A stretch of 64,000 nt of DNA, taken from the NCBI RefSeq assembly GCF_008312835.1, contig NZ_VSKS01000008.1, positions 124,001 through 188,000 of the forward strand, written 5' to 3'. Positions within the stretch are counted from its first letter, which is position 1, and each line of letters begins with the position of its first letter. The translations under genes and the position numbers were made by a program. This DNA is from Streptomyces marokkonensis (lineage in GTDB: Bacteria > Actinomycetota > Actinomycetes > Streptomycetales > Streptomycetaceae). This document shows, one piece after another, positions 1 through 9,547 of the stretch. The notes beneath the pieces were generated by a model that was not told the origin of the DNA, did no database searches, and saw only the letters and a program-made list of their open reading frames with translations.

Positions 1-2
1 CG

Positions 3-1031
3 GGCGCCGACGCCCCCGCGCGGTGCAGGGCCATCCGCAACGCCTACCCGGGGACGGTCGTGGTCATGGACCACGAGAGCCACACACGGCGGACCGGCAC
101 GGCTGACACCCCCTTCGGGCTCAAGACGGTCCACGGCTGGCGCGACCTGGATCTCGCCGGGCTCGACGAAATCCTGGACGGTCAGCGCGACAACAGGGCG
201 TCCTGTGCCGTGACACCGACGTGCTTCATACCCGCCGAAGAGGCGGAAGGCGCACCGGTGCTCGCTGCTGTGATCGCTCAGGCGAACCAGCTGCGTCGCG
301 ACGACACGGTGGTGTTGCTGCCATGCAGCTGGCGATGGTTGCGCCGTTCGGCCTTGCTGCTCCTCGCCGGGCAGATCCGGGCCTGCCGACATCCGGTGGC
401 ACTGATCATGCAGGCGGACAGCGACCCGCTGGAGCGTGATCAGGCCGCCGAGGGACTGCGTCAGCTGTGCCGTTCCTGCCCTCGGCTCATGCTGTGGCGG
501 ACCGACCTGGCCGCCTTCGACGCAATGGCGCATGGGGCGCTGGGTGCGGCGGTCGGAGTTGCGGCCGTGCTGCGGCACGGTGTGGCGCCGCGGCCGGGAA
601 ACGGAGGTGGCGGGCACAAGCCGTATCCGGTCGTCCTGGTACGGCGCCTGCTGCGCTACCACCGGGTGGCAACGCTGCAGGACTGGTTCGCCCACGTCGC
701 TCCGTGGACCTGCGACTGCGCGGTGTGCAAGGGAGCGGCACTCACCCGCTTCACGGACCGCGAAGCCGATGTGATCGCCGCCCTGCAACACAGCGTCTGC
801 GAACTGTACGCACTGCACGAAGAGTTGGACGTGACACTGACCGGCGACGAACGCATCGGCTGGTGGCGCCAGCAGCTCGCGGACGCCTGGGAGTACCACC
901 GCCTACTGGCCTCCCGAACGGGGACGGATATTCCGTTTCCGAAGGTTCTCCAGTCCTGGCGGCGCCCGAGTCCGATGGCGCTGCCCGGAGTCGAGGAGCA
1001 GCAAGGTCAGCAGCGGTCCGGGCCGAGCTGA
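3..1031 (+). CDS. Hypothetical protein, TGT-like C-terminal half (5' truncated by window edge)
   Basis: The reading frame is open from the left edge, so the gene probably begins outside the window; the first internal start (GTG at 60) is not convincing. The C-terminal part has a CxCxxC cluster (TCDCAVC, about nt 711-729) followed 21-30 residues later by two histidines (QHSVCELYALH). This spacing resembles the zinc site of tRNA-guanine transglycosylases, and the preceding stretch with alternating hydrophobic strands and an AMAHGALGAAVG segment could be the end of a TIM barrel. The TGT/DpdA-like assignment is inference; no substrate can be named. Its 3' end overlaps the convergent gene that stops at 1007 by 25 bp. 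Confidence 0.6.
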   Translation, partial: GADAPARCRAIRNAYPGTVVVMDHESHTRRTGTADTPFGLKTVHGWRDLDLAGLDEILDGQRDNRASCAVTPTCFIPAEEAEGAPVLAAVIAQANQLRRDDTVVLLPCSWRWLRRSALLLLAGQIRACRHPVALIMQADSDPLERDQAAEGLRQLCRSCPRLMLWRTDLAAFDAMAHGALGAAVGVAAVLRHGVAPRPGNGGGGHKPYPVVLVRRLLRYHRVATLQDWFAHVAPWTCDCAVCKGAALTRFTDREADVIAALQHSVCELYALHEELDVTLTGDERIGWWRQQLADAWEYHRLLASRTGTDIPFPKVLQSWRRPSPMALPGVEEQQGQQRSGPS

Positions 1032-1624
1032 CGCCAGGCCTGCTCATGGAATAACCACTGAGCCGCGGAGTGCCGCTCGGGCCGGTAGGGGGCGGGTTCG
1101 AGCAGCCATGACAGCGATCCCGTCGGCTCGTGCGTGGCGACGCCGACGCCGTAGAAGCGGGCCTTGAGGAGGAGCAGGTCCAGGTCGGGGTCAGGCCCTC
1201 GTTCCGGCGCACGGTGCGATACGACGATCCCGCGGGCGCAGAACGGCGCGAACTGCGAGGCGTCACGGACGGCGGCGTCCCACTCACGGGAGGAGACACC
1301 GTGCGGCCCGTGCACGAGGACCAGCTCAACACGGGCGGCGGGCACGAGACGCCGCACGACGACGCCCGGCTCTTCCTCCCCCAGGTCCGCGACGCCGGGC
1401 GGTGCGGTGTGCAGCGTCCGCAGGGCGTGGGCGTCGAGCGAGGACTGCGGTACCGGCAGGTCCACAGGCAGGTCCTGGAGAACGGCGAGCAGCGCCCGGC
1501 TGTCGACGGCACCGAGGCCGGCTGAGGAGCGGCGGCGAGCCTCGTCGGTGAAAACGGTGACGGCGGCCTGCACCTGCTGTCCGCGCAGTCTGAGCCCGAC
1601 GAGCGCCTGCTCGGCCAGCAGCAT
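1007..1624 (-). CDS. Hypothetical protein, convergent partner of TGT-like gene
   Basis: I do not recognise the family. The product is about 205 residues, soluble, without signal peptide or membrane segment. The start at 1624 is preferred because GAGGA lies 8 bases upstream; an ATG at 1642 is the alternative. Codon use is typical of the neighbourhood and favours this frame over the plus-strand shadows. It faces the TGT-like gene tail to tail with a 25-bp overlap of coding ends, so the two are not co-transcribed, although they sit together in the accessory region upstream of the IS element. The conserved-looking ends (LLAEQALVGLRL near the start, FHEQAWRQLG at the end) would serve for a family search. 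Confidence 0.55.
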   Translation of the reverse strand: MLLAEQALVGLRLRGQQVQAAVTVFTDEARRRSSAGLGAVDSRALLAVLQDLPVDLPVPQSSLDAHALRTLHTAPPGVADLGEEEPGVVVRRLVPAARVELVLVHGPHGVSSREWDAAVRDASQFAPFCARGIVVSHRAPERGPDPDLDLLLLKARFYGVGVATHEPTGSLSWLLEPAPYRPERHSAAQWLFHEQAWRQLGPDRC

Positions 1625-1759
1625 GTCTCGTGTCCTCGTCATGGTCGGGCGAGTGGGTGGGCCGGGTGCGGTCGGTAGTCGCGTGCCTCTGTGTCTATCA
1701 GTCCCGCCCGCCGCGAGCACATCCGCCGGTGGTATCCACCCACACGACTCCTCTCCGCT

Positions 1760-2696
1760 CTAGGATGCGGCCTCGTCAGGCGGCCCTGCGGACGACTTCC
1801 GGCGTCAGCAGGGGTTCCTCCTCCACGGGAGCCGTGCCGGCGCCAAGGACTCCGCGAAGGCGGCGAGCACGGTCACGTCGGCGCGGGCAGCTGCTGTACC
1901 GGAGGAACGGGCATACGGTGGCGGACCCGGACCGGTGCTCCGTGGCGGGACGTGCCCGAACGTTATGGGCCGTGGGACCGGGTCTATGACCTGTTCCGGC
2001 GCTGGCAGCAGAATGGCACCTGGGCAAGGATCCTCACCCAGCAACAGGCCGAGGCGGACGCGAAGGGCCTGATCACCTGGGAGGTCAACGTCGACTCCAC
2101 CGTCTGCCGGGCCCACCAGCACGCCGCCGGGGCGGTGAAAAGGGGGCCCAAAAAGGAGCCGCCCGGCGGGATCTTGGTCGAGCCGGCCGACCACGGCCTC
2201 GGACGCTCCCGCGGCGGACTGACCAGCAAAATCCACCTCGCGGTCGAGCAGGGCCAGAAACCCTTGTCGGCGGTGATCACGGCCGGGCAGCGGGGCGACT
2301 CCCCACAGTTCGAGCCCGTCCTGGACGCAATCCGGGTTCCGAGGCTGGGGCTCGGCAGACCGCGCAAGCGCCCGGACCGGGTCCGGGCCGACAAGGCGTA
2401 CGACTCCCGCAGCAACCGTTCCTACCTGCGCAGACGCGGGATCAAGGCCACCACTCCGGTGCCGGCGGACCGAGTCCGCAACCGCCTCAAGCGCGGATCA
2501 CGCGGCGGGCGGCCGCCGAAGTTCGACAAGGACGACTACAAGCAGCGGCATGCCGTCGAGTGCGGGATCAACCGCCTCAAGCGCCACCGGGCCGTCGCCA
2601 CGAGGTACGACAAACTCGCCGCCCGCTACGAAGAGACCGTGCTGGTCGCAGCCGCCAACGAGTGGCTGTGACCAGCACTTTCACAGCAGACCCTAG
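1760..2696 (+). mobile_element. IS5-family insertion sequence, degraded
   Basis: The right end reads CAGCAGACCCTAG (2684-2696), directly after the transposase stop. A CTAGG at 1760-1764 could be the matching left end (the right end reads CTAGGGTCTG in reverse), but only the first five bases agree. The left end has therefore decayed or the boundary is elsewhere. One transposase reading frame occupies the element. No clear target duplication was found. Confidence 0.6.
1764..2671 (+). pseudogene. IS5-family DDE transposase, 5' end frameshifted
   Basis: From [12 protein letters not shown] (about nt 1908) to the stop the frame encodes a complete-looking IS5-type DDE domain: first Asp in [11 protein letters not shown], second Asp in RADKAYDS, and Glu in [11 protein letters not shown]. 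The usual N-terminal helix-turn-helix (about 45 residues) is not in this frame. Part of it ([11 protein letters not shown]) appears in another frame just upstream, and no start codon exists in the main frame between the left IS end and the catalytic core. Transposase production would need a frameshift, so the copy is probably inactive. It separates the TGT-like pair from the sigma-factor operon. Confidence 0.7.
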
Positions 2697-2792
2697 TGGC
2701 GCAACCCGCTGAGGGACGTCTGCGCCGCCCGGCACCACGTCGGGCAAGCCGGTTCTGCAACTGCTCGAACGCGAGGTGGAACCGATGCGGCT

Positions 2793-3452
2793 GTGCGGAC
2801 ACTTGTTGCTGTGGACTTCCTATTGCATGAACGGGTCCGGTCTGGCGATCGGACGGCGTTCGCTGAGATTTTCGACGAGCATGCGCGTGTCGTCTATGCC
2901 CATGCGATCAGGACGACGGGTGACTGGGCCCTCGCTGAGGACGTCATGTCCCTCACCTTCTTGGAGGCCTGGCGGCTGCGCGACAAGCTGCGCGAGGAAG
3001 TCAGAAGCGTCCGGGCGTGGCTCTTGGGCATTGCGACCAACGTGATGCGCAACACCGCCCGGGCGGCACGTCGGCACCGGGAGGCGATGTCCCGTCTACC
3101 ACCGCCGGAAGCGTTACCTGACTTTTCGGACGAAATCGTTGGTCAGATGGCCGACGCTGAGCGGCTGGCTGCAGCAGCCCGAGCGTTGAAACGTCTGAAG
3201 AGAACTGAGCGCGAGGTCTTCACTCTGGTCGTCTGGTCCGATCTAGGGTATGCCGCGGCTGCTGAGGCGTTAGGGATTCCGGTAGGCACCGTACGTTCCC
3301 GGCTCTCTCGGGCGAGAGAGAAGCTGCGCCGGCTCGTCGAGGAGGAGCTTGCACCAGATCCGCATGGTGTGGAACCGCGGACTGACAGCGGACACATATT
3401 GCAGAGGGAGGGGACCTCAGCCCGCCCGTCCCACAGGAGGAGTGCACGATGA
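2793..3452 (+). CDS. ECF-type RNA polymerase sigma-70 family factor
   Basis: About 219 residues. Sigma region 2 lies near residues 10-75 (FAEIFDEHARVVYAHA, then DWALAEDVMSLTFLEAWR) and region 4 near 125-175 with the helix-turn-helix AAAAEALGIPVGTVRSRLSR. A GTG start with GAGGTGGA about 11 bases upstream is chosen; GTG at 2811 is possible. The stop overlaps the ATG of the next gene by 4 bp (ATGA), so the two are translationally coupled. Coupling to a CU044_5270-type membrane protein is common in Streptomyces and suggests that the partner governs this sigma factor; target genes are unknown. Confidence 0.9.
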   Translation: MRTLVAVDFLLHERVRSGDRTAFAEIFDEHARVVYAHAIRTTGDWALAEDVMSLTFLEAWRLRDKLREEVRSVRAWLLGIATNVMRNTARAARRHREAMSRLPPPEALPDFSDEIVGQMADAERLAAAARALKRLKRTEREVFTLVVWSDLGYAAAAEALGIPVGTVRSRLSRAREKLRRLVEEELAPDPHGVEPRTDSGHILQREGTSARPSHRRSAR

Positions 3453-4450
3453 GCCTGGAACAGCGCGAACAGTCCGAGCGTGAGCAGGCGAGCCGGATGC
3501 TGCCCCCGACTCCCTATCCGGAGCCGCCAGCCGGACGAGTGGAAGCCCGTCGTGCTCACTTCCTGACCGAGATCGACCGGCAGGCGCGATCTCGCTCTCC
3601 CCGTCGGGTGTCGCGGTCGAGAGGGCGCTGGGGGCTGGCGGTGGGCGCGGCAATGGCCGCCGGAGCGGCCGTCGTCGTTCTCACTCTCGACTTCGGCTCG
3701 TCTGACGCTCCGCTGAACACGCCACCGGCTTCGGCGGCGTCGGTCGAACTGCTGGAGAGAGCGGCACTGGCCGCCGCTACGACGCCGCAGACGAAGGTGC
3801 GCACCGGCCAGTACTCGTACGTCAAGACGGTCGGCCACACGTCGGCGCTCTCCGAGACCAAGTCCGGCGATATGCAACTGCTCCGCGAGAGCGAGGCCAT
3901 GGAGCAGTGGACCTCGGTCGACGGCAGTGAGCGGACTCTGCAGCGCAAGGACGGCAGGGACAACCTGCTGCCGGAAACTCCCGGTCGAGGCAGTCTGAAC
4001 GCACCGACCTACGACTTCCTGGCTGCCTTGCCGACCGACCCTGACGCCCTGCTGAAGCAGATCCGCGACGACGCCCAGAAGAATCACGGAGCCGGTTCCG
4101 ACTCCACGACGGGCCCGGACCAGGAAGCGTTCGTAACGATCGGCGACCTGCTGCGCAGCGGGGTGACTCCACCCGATACCGCTGCGTCCCTCTACCGGGC
4201 TGCCGCGCTTATTCCTGGAGTCGACATCGTCCCCGACGTCGTCGACGCGGCAGGCCGGAAGGGGGTTGCCGTCGCCCGAACACACGAGGGCGAACGCACT
4301 GAGTGGATCTTCGACAAGAGCACGGCCCGACTGCTGGGGGAGCGCACAGTCCTCGTGGAGGACAACGCCTGGGGCGAGGCGGGCACCGTCGTCACCTCCG
4401 TCGCCGTCACCAACAGCGGCATCGTCGACGGGGCAGGGCGAACTCCCTAG
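3449..4450 (+). CDS. CU044_5270 family membrane protein, sigma-factor partner
   Basis: 333 residues. There is a basic cytoplasmic N-terminus of about 65 residues, one transmembrane segment (WGLAVGAAMAAGAAVVVLTL, about 67-86), then an extracytoplasmic domain of about 240 residues. The architecture matches the CU044_5270 family, encoded next to ECF sigma factors in actinomycetes. It starts inside the sigma stop codon. No zinc-binding anti-sigma motif (HxxxCxxC) is visible, so an anti-sigma role is plausible from position but not shown. The outer domain (SYVKTVGHTS, WTSVDGSERT) may sense an envelope signal. Confidence 0.8.
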   Translation: MSLEQREQSEREQASRMLPPTPYPEPPAGRVEARRAHFLTEIDRQARSRSPRRVSRSRGRWGLAVGAAMAAGAAVVVLTLDFGSSDAPLNTPPASAASVELLERAALAAATTPQTKVRTGQYSYVKTVGHTSALSETKSGDMQLLRESEAMEQWTSVDGSERTLQRKDGRDNLLPETPGRGSLNAPTYDFLAALPTDPDALLKQIRDDAQKNHGAGSDSTTGPDQEAFVTIGDLLRSGVTPPDTAASLYRAAALIPGVDIVPDVVDAAGRKGVAVARTHEGERTEWIFDKSTARLLGERTVLVEDNAWGEAGTVVTSVAVTNSGIVDGAGRTP

Positions 4451-4461
4451 AAGACCGAAGG

Positions 4462-4478
4462 GCTCTGCAACGCAGAGC
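4462..4478 (+). terminator. Short hairpin after the sigma operon
   Basis: GCTCTGC / GCAGAGC, a 7-bp perfect stem with a 3-base loop, begins 11 bases after the stop at 4450. A second inverted repeat, GTGTGATCG (4524-4532) with CGATCACAC (4548-4556), follows. Either could end transcription or, for the second, bind a regulator upstream of the inhibitor gene. Confidence 0.45.
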
Positions 4479-4630
4479 AGTACACCGATGACAGCGAGCA
4501 TGCAAGGTCGAACATCCGGACGAGTGTGATCGGGAATCCGACATCCTCGATCACACCCGCACTCAAGTCCCGCAGCATGCTGTGGGATCCCTGTGATGCA
4601 CCAACACACAACCATCACAGGAGTAACAGC

Positions 4631-5305
4631 ATGCGCCGTGCACGCGTCCTCGTCCCGGTCGTTGCCGCCCTCTGCGCCTTAGCCACGAGCGCGACAAGCG
4701 CAGCGGCAGCACCCGAGCCCACCGCCATACCTGAGGTCGGGCTCGCCACGCCGGCCGAGGAAGCTGCGCTGCAGCAGCAGCTCGCCGAGACCAAGCCGGT
4801 GATCGCCACCTACAACGGCAAGAAGATAAACCTGGCCGACGGCTGGCAAGGGGCGCAGGCCTGTTCCGAAGTGCCGAGCGGTGAGGTCTACTGCTTCGAC
4901 ACTACCGAGGAAGCGGATCAGGCACTGGCTGAAATCGCCCCTGCAGCAGCGAGAGGTTCCAGCGGCAACATGGCGTCAGCGAAGGCCAGCGGCGAGTTCG
5001 GTCCCACGGCCTACACCGACTGCTATCAGGGGTGGGTCTGCCTGTGGGAGCACTCGGACTACACAGGCCGTCGACTCCAGTGGTCCGCCAGTGGGACGAA
5101 GCAGCTCGGGGACTGGGACTTCCGGGACAAGGCCAGCTCGGGCTGCGTGACCCGCTACCAGGGCGGTGTGCTGGCCTACGACGCCCGAACAGGCCTGCCC
5201 GACCCGTACATGACCCTGGCGGCCCGCTACTGCTACAAGTTCTCCACCGCCAGCTACCCGACCGGTGGCACCTTCAACGACAAGGTCGATTACATCACCA
5301 TGTGA
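4631..5305 (+). CDS. Secreted peptidase inhibitor family I36-like protein
   Basis: 224 residues from ATG 4631, chosen because AGGAG lies 7 bases upstream and the frame then opens directly with a signal peptide (basic MRRARVL, hydrophobic core, cleavage near AAAAPEP). The mature C-terminal domain (from about residue 130) has the Tyr/Trp/Cys-rich pattern of I36 / beta-gamma-crystallin-like inhibitors: CLWEHSDYTGRRLQW and a GDWDFRDKASS turn, with several paired cysteines. Such Streptomyces proteins inhibit metalloproteases (SMI type); the target here is not shown. It is a single gene bounded by hairpins on both sides. Confidence 0.75.
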   Translation: MRRARVLVPVVAALCALATSATSAAAAPEPTAIPEVGLATPAEEAALQQQLAETKPVIATYNGKKINLADGWQGAQACSEVPSGEVYCFDTTEEADQALAEIAPAAARGSSGNMASAKASGEFGPTAYTDCYQGWVCLWEHSDYTGRRLQWSASGTKQLGDWDFRDKASSGCVTRYQGGVLAYDARTGLPDPYMTLAARYCYKFSTASYPTGGTFNDKVDYITM

Positions 5306-5404
5306 CCCGCCGAGGGCGAAGTCGCCTCGCGCTCACACGCCCTGCTCGAGGGTGCCTGAGAGGTAAGTGTCCGGGCTGCTTCAAGCCGCCGCCCCACACT
5401 CCCG

Positions 5405-5438
5405 GTCGGCCTCAGCGTTCCAATCTCCTGAGGCCGAC
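5405..5438 (+). terminator. Rho-independent-type hairpin after I36 inhibitor
   Basis: GTCGGCCTCAG (5405-5415) pairs perfectly with CTGAGGCCGAC (5428-5438) across a 12-base loop, 100 bp after the inhibitor stop. There is no U-run, which is usual for Streptomyces terminators. The rest of the 285-bp interval up to 5591 shows no gene. Confidence 0.55.
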
Positions 5439-5590
5439 GGTGCCACCGCCGGCCGCCCTTCCGGCGGGCGCGGGCAGTCCTCGCCGATGCGCTTCATCAC
5501 GGTCGAGCCGACCGCCGCAGCCTCTCAGATCTGTGAAGACCGAGTCGGCTCACCCTCTTGCATCCTGCAACCCAGCACTGGAGTAGGTAG

Positions 5591-8500
5591 TTGAGAGTCC
5601 ATAGATTAGCTCGTGGGATCGCTGGCCTGGCGGCCACTGCGGTCCTGACCGGGCTCGTACACGTAGCGCCGGCGGTCGCCGATACCAGCCCTCCCGGCTC
5701 AAAACCGTCGCCGAAGCCATCCGCCAATCCGTCGTCCGAGCCGCCGACGCGCGTACCGGATCCTGGTCAGAAGCTTGGGAAGAACTGGAAGACCTCGGCG
5801 GACCGGGTCGTGACCACCGCGGCGGACAATGGAGGCCTGAAGGTCCTCGTAGCGGACAGCAGGGACGCCTACCAGTGGCGGACCGTCGCCACCCTGGCGG
5901 AGCCCGGCATGCCGGCGGACTCGTGGATCGGCAACTCCTGCGCCATCGACCGCGATCATGCCGCGGTCGTGTACGCGCCGCGCACGTTCACGAACAAGCC
6001 GGATCTGATGCAGGGCGGGGCGTTCACCGCAGTCATCGACCTAAAGTCGGGCCAGGTGACGAAACTACCCTTCACCGGCTCGCTGGCCTACTTCGACCCG
6101 TCGTGCAACCCCGAGACCCGGACGGCCGCGTTCACCGCGTTCCGCGACAGCAAGACCCGGCTCATCACCGTCGACACCAGCGGCAAAACGACCACCGATA
6201 CCACGGTCACCGGTCAGATCACCTCCGCCGTCCCCACGAAGGACGGTCTCGTCGCCGCACACGGCCGTCACCTGGTACACGTCGACCCCAGGAGCAGAAA
6301 CATCCGGAGGCTGGCCGCCGCAAAGGGTGTGCCGTTCGACATCCGCCCCACCCGTACGGGAATCGCCTTCCTCGACCGCAACGGCAGCACAGCCCGTGCC
6401 AAGCTGTGGAACGGCCGGGGCACGCCGTCGACGCTCGCGTCGGGCAAGCTCGGAGACCTGGCCCTCGAACAGGGCAGTGAAGGCCGGGCGTTCCTCACCG
6501 GGAACACGACGGACGCGAAGCTCGCAGGCACCGCGGTGAAGCGCCTGGACGTTCGGGCGGATTCGGATGTGTCCAGCCACGGTCGACTGGCCGTCGAACC
6601 CGTGCTCATGCCCGGCGTGCGTGCAGGCCTGAACCGGATCGGGAACGCGGGCAAGGGCTTCACCAAGGCCGAACCCTCGCCCCGGGCGCACACCTCCCAG
6701 GACCCCACCGACGGAGACCCCGCGGCGCCCACCATCACCAGTGTCGCGACGGCAACCGGTGAGAAGATCACCCAGACGGTTGCCGACACCACCAGCGCCA
6801 CGGGGAAGGAGTCATTCTCTCCAGCCCTGCCCGCAGCCGTGAAGAACGAGCGGACACCCGCCAAGAGCGGACGGGCGGCACAGGCGGCGGCCGACCCGCA
6901 CAACCCGGTCGACACCGACCGCTGGTGCTCCATCCCACGCAACGACGTCAAGGCGCTCGCCCTCCAGCCGACCCCGAACCAGGTCGAGTGGGCCGTCAAC
7001 ATGGCGATCCGCGGCGAGCTGCGCTCCAAGTGGATCACGCAGGGAGGCTGGCGCTCACAGTTGGGTCTGGCCACCGTCGACCCTCAAGGGCTCTTCCCGG
7101 CCCCTGAGCTAAAGGGCGGCGGGCGGATCCCCGCCCAAGTGCTGCTGGGCGTACTCGCCCAGGAATCGAACCTGTGGCAGGCCGAAGGCGGCGCCATCCC
7201 GGGCCAGATGGGAAACCCACAAGCGGCGATCGCCGGGTTCTACGGGCACAAGGGGGAGACGTCCGAGGCGTACTGGAGGATCAACTGGAACCAGTCGGAC
7301 TGCGGCTACGGTGTCGGACAGATCACCGACGGCATGCGCCTCGCCGGCTTCGAAAAACCCGGCGAAACGTCCCTGTCTCCGACCAAGCAGAAGGCCGTGG
7401 CCCTGGACTACGCGGTCAACATCGCCGCGTCGATGTACATTCTCGCCGACAAGTGGAACCAGGTGCACACCGCCGGGCAGACCATCACCGTCAACAACGA
7501 CGACCCATCGAAGCCGGAGAACTGGTTCGCCGCGCTGTGGAACTACAACCTCGGCTTCAACGAGAACAAGGGCGACGGCAAGCCGTGGGGCCTGGGCTGG
7601 TACAACAACCCCGCCAACCCCTTCTACCCGCCCTCCCGTCACCCGTTCATGACCGACCCGCGTGACGCCGCCAAGCCCCAGAACTGGCCTTACCAGGAGA
7701 AGGTGATGGGCTGGGCCGCCTGGTCCATGGACACCGGCTACTCCTACTCCAGCGACGGACGACAGGACTGGCCCGGCGAGTCCGGCTTCTCCAGCGCCGG
7801 GTTCCGCCCCGCCTGGTGGGTCAACCCGGGCCAGCGCGACCGGGTCAAGCCACCACTCGACGCGTTCTGCAACACCACCAACAACTGCAACGCCGCCAAC
7901 CCACCGGACTGCCCCGACGCCGCGTGCTACGAGAAGTACTGGTGGCGCGGCTCCAACGTGACGTGGAAGCCGAACTGCTCCACCGACTGCGGCAACGAAA
8001 GCATCAAGTACGTCACGCTGCGCACAGAGCCCGGCCGCGGCCACCGGCTGAAGTACGGCACGCCGGATTGCGGCGCAGCCCCGGCCGGAGCGCTGATCGT
8101 GGAGTCCATCCCCGACAGCACCGACACCTACAGCGACTGCGGATCCTCTGGCACCGACGCCGGCACCTTCCAGTTCACCTTCCACCCCAACCCGGCAGCG
8201 ACCGGACCAGGCCTGGGCCCGTACGAGGCCAAAGGAGACCTGCACCAGATCGGCGGCGGACACGGCGGCCACTTCTGGTTCACACACACCCGCGACACTG
8301 CCCATCTCGGCGGCCCCGGCGCCCGGATGACCATCGACGGCACCTGGACGCTGGGCCGTAGCGTCGAATGGGCCCGCGTCTTCGCGCACATGCCGGACAC
8401 AGGAGCACATACCCAGCAGGCCCACTACGTGATCAAGGGAGTCGCTGGCGGCGACCGCCACCGCTACATCAACACCCACTTCAGTAAGAACACCTGGGTC

Positions 8501-9547
8501 GAGCTCGGTGTCTACCGCTTCACCGGTACACCACGAGTGGTGCTGACCAACACCACCGACGACGGCACCGCGGACGAAGATGTCGCCTGGGACGCGGTCG
8601 CCTTCCAGCCGCTGTCGGCCAAGCCGAAGCACATGGTCGTCGCCATGGGCGACTCCTACACCTCCGGCGAAGGCGCCGGGTCCTACTCGCCCGAATCCGA
8701 CCGAGACCACGGAGACAGCGACTGGAACGCCTGCCGGCGCAGCCCGAACGCATGGCCCCGCAAGGTGACTCTCCCAGGCCAGACGAAGATCATCGGCGTA
8801 CTCGCCGACAGCTTCGATCCGGCACTGGACTTCCAATTCACCGCATGCTCCGGAGCCAAGACCTTCCAAATGACCCAAGGTAACCCCAACGCTTGGGGCC
8901 TGGACGGAAACTTCCACGAGAAGACCCAGATCGACTCGGGGGCACTCAGTGAGGACACCACCCTGGTCATGCTGACCATCGGTGGTAACGACGCGCGTTT
9001 CGACAACAAGATCCAGACGTGCGTCATGGAGGGGTGCCCCTCCGAGGCCTCGATGAAGGCAGACATCGACAACGCCGTGGCCGAGACCCGCACCGTGCTG
9101 GAACAAATCCATGCACTCGCGCCGAACGCGACGATCTCGCTGATGGGCTACCCCTTGCTCTTCAGCCGCACACAGGCCTGCTCGACCTTGGTCAGTGCCT
9201 CCCAGCGTGTCATCCTGAACGACATGGCCGAGTACTTCGAGAGCAAGCAGCGCGAGCTCGCGCTCTCGATGAGTGCCTCCAATGTCCGTTACCGGTCCCC
9301 GCAGGCGGCGTTCGAGGGCAAGCGGATCTGTGATTCACCGGAAGGTATCAACGGGGTCGTGGCAGGGCCGAACGGCGACGGCGACTTCCACCACGGCGAC
9401 AAGAACACGCAGCTCTGCTGGTGGTTCACCGGGGACACCTGCCTGAGCCGTGAGAGCTACCACCCGAATCAGGCCGGAACGAGCGCCTACGCACAGGCGT
9501 TCATGACAGCCGGCCCCACGTCAGCTGCCACTCGACAGGGCCGGTGA
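5591..9547 (+). CDS. Large secreted multidomain protein: transglycosylase-like + golvesin-type + SGNH hydrolase
   Basis: 1318 residues from a TTG start (GTAGG just upstream). A signal peptide (residues 1-31, ends PAVADT) is followed by a Pro/Ser linker and a beta-rich region of about 400 residues with repeated propeller-like strands. Residues about 470-740 resemble lytic transglycosylases, with candidate catalytic Glu525 in AQESNLWQ and CGYGVGQITDG. Residues about 780-1010 resemble a golvesin C-terminal-type carbohydrate-binding domain (HYVIKG, VAWDAVAFQP). From about 1012 there is an SGNH/GDSL esterase: Ser1022 in GDSYTSGEG, GGND near 1131, and His1291 in SYHPNQAG. All catalytic blocks are present, so it may both cleave and deacylate cell-wall or exopolysaccharide. 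The next gene overlaps its stop (GTGA). Confidence 0.85.
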   Translation: MRVHRLARGIAGLAATAVLTGLVHVAPAVADTSPPGSKPSPKPSANPSSEPPTRVPDPGQKLGKNWKTSADRVVTTAADNGGLKVLVADSRDAYQWRTVATLAEPGMPADSWIGNSCAIDRDHAAVVYAPRTFTNKPDLMQGGAFTAVIDLKSGQVTKLPFTGSLAYFDPSCNPETRTAAFTAFRDSKTRLITVDTSGKTTTDTTVTGQITSAVPTKDGLVAAHGRHLVHVDPRSRNIRRLAAAKGVPFDIRPTRTGIAFLDRNGSTARAKLWNGRGTPSTLASGKLGDLALEQGSEGRAFLTGNTTDAKLAGTAVKRLDVRADSDVSSHGRLAVEPVLMPGVRAGLNRIGNAGKGFTKAEPSPRAHTSQDPTDGDPAAPTITSVATATGEKITQTVADTTSATGKESFSPALPAAVKNERTPAKSGRAAQAAADPHNPVDTDRWCSIPRNDVKALALQPTPNQVEWAVNMAIRGELRSKWITQGGWRSQLGLATVDPQGLFPAPELKGGGRIPAQVLLGVLAQESNLWQAEGGAIPGQMGNPQAAIAGFYGHKGETSEAYWRINWNQSDCGYGVGQITDGMRLAGFEKPGETSLSPTKQKAVALDYAVNIAASMYILADKWNQVHTAGQTITVNNDDPSKPENWFAALWNYNLGFNENKGDGKPWGLGWYNNPANPFYPPSRHPFMTDPRDAAKPQNWPYQEKVMGWAAWSMDTGYSYSSDGRQDWPGESGFSSAGFRPAWWVNPGQRDRVKPPLDAFCNTTNNCNAANPPDCPDAACYEKYWWRGSNVTWKPNCSTDCGNESIKYVTLRTEPGRGHRLKYGTPDCGAAPAGALIVESIPDSTDTYSDCGSSGTDAGTFQFTFHPNPAATGPGLGPYEAKGDLHQIGGGHGGHFWFTHTRDTAHLGGPGARMTIDGTWTLGRSVEWARVFAHMPDTGAHTQQAHYVIKGVAGGDRHRYINTHFSKNTWVELGVYRFTGTPRVVLTNTTDDGTADEDVAWDAVAFQPLSAKPKHMVVAMGDSYTSGEGAGSYSPESDRDHGDSDWNACRRSPNAWPRKVTLPGQTKIIGVLADSFDPALDFQFTACSGAKTFQMTQGNPNAWGLDGNFHEKTQIDSGALSEDTTLVMLTIGGNDARFDNKIQTCVMEGCPSEASMKADIDNAVAETRTVLEQIHALAPNATISLMGYPLLFSRTQACSTLVSASQRVILNDMAEYFESKQRELALSMSASNVRYRSPQAAFEGKRICDSPEGINGVVAGPNGDGDFHHGDKNTQLCWWFTGDTCLSRESYHPNQAGTSAYAQAFMTAGPTSAATRQGR

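Noticed and set aside
1007-1720. The longer start at 1720 for the unknown minus-strand gene.
   Set aside because: The added N-terminus is Pro/Arg-rich, lacks a ribosome site and reaches toward the IS end; the 1624 start has GAGGA at good distance.
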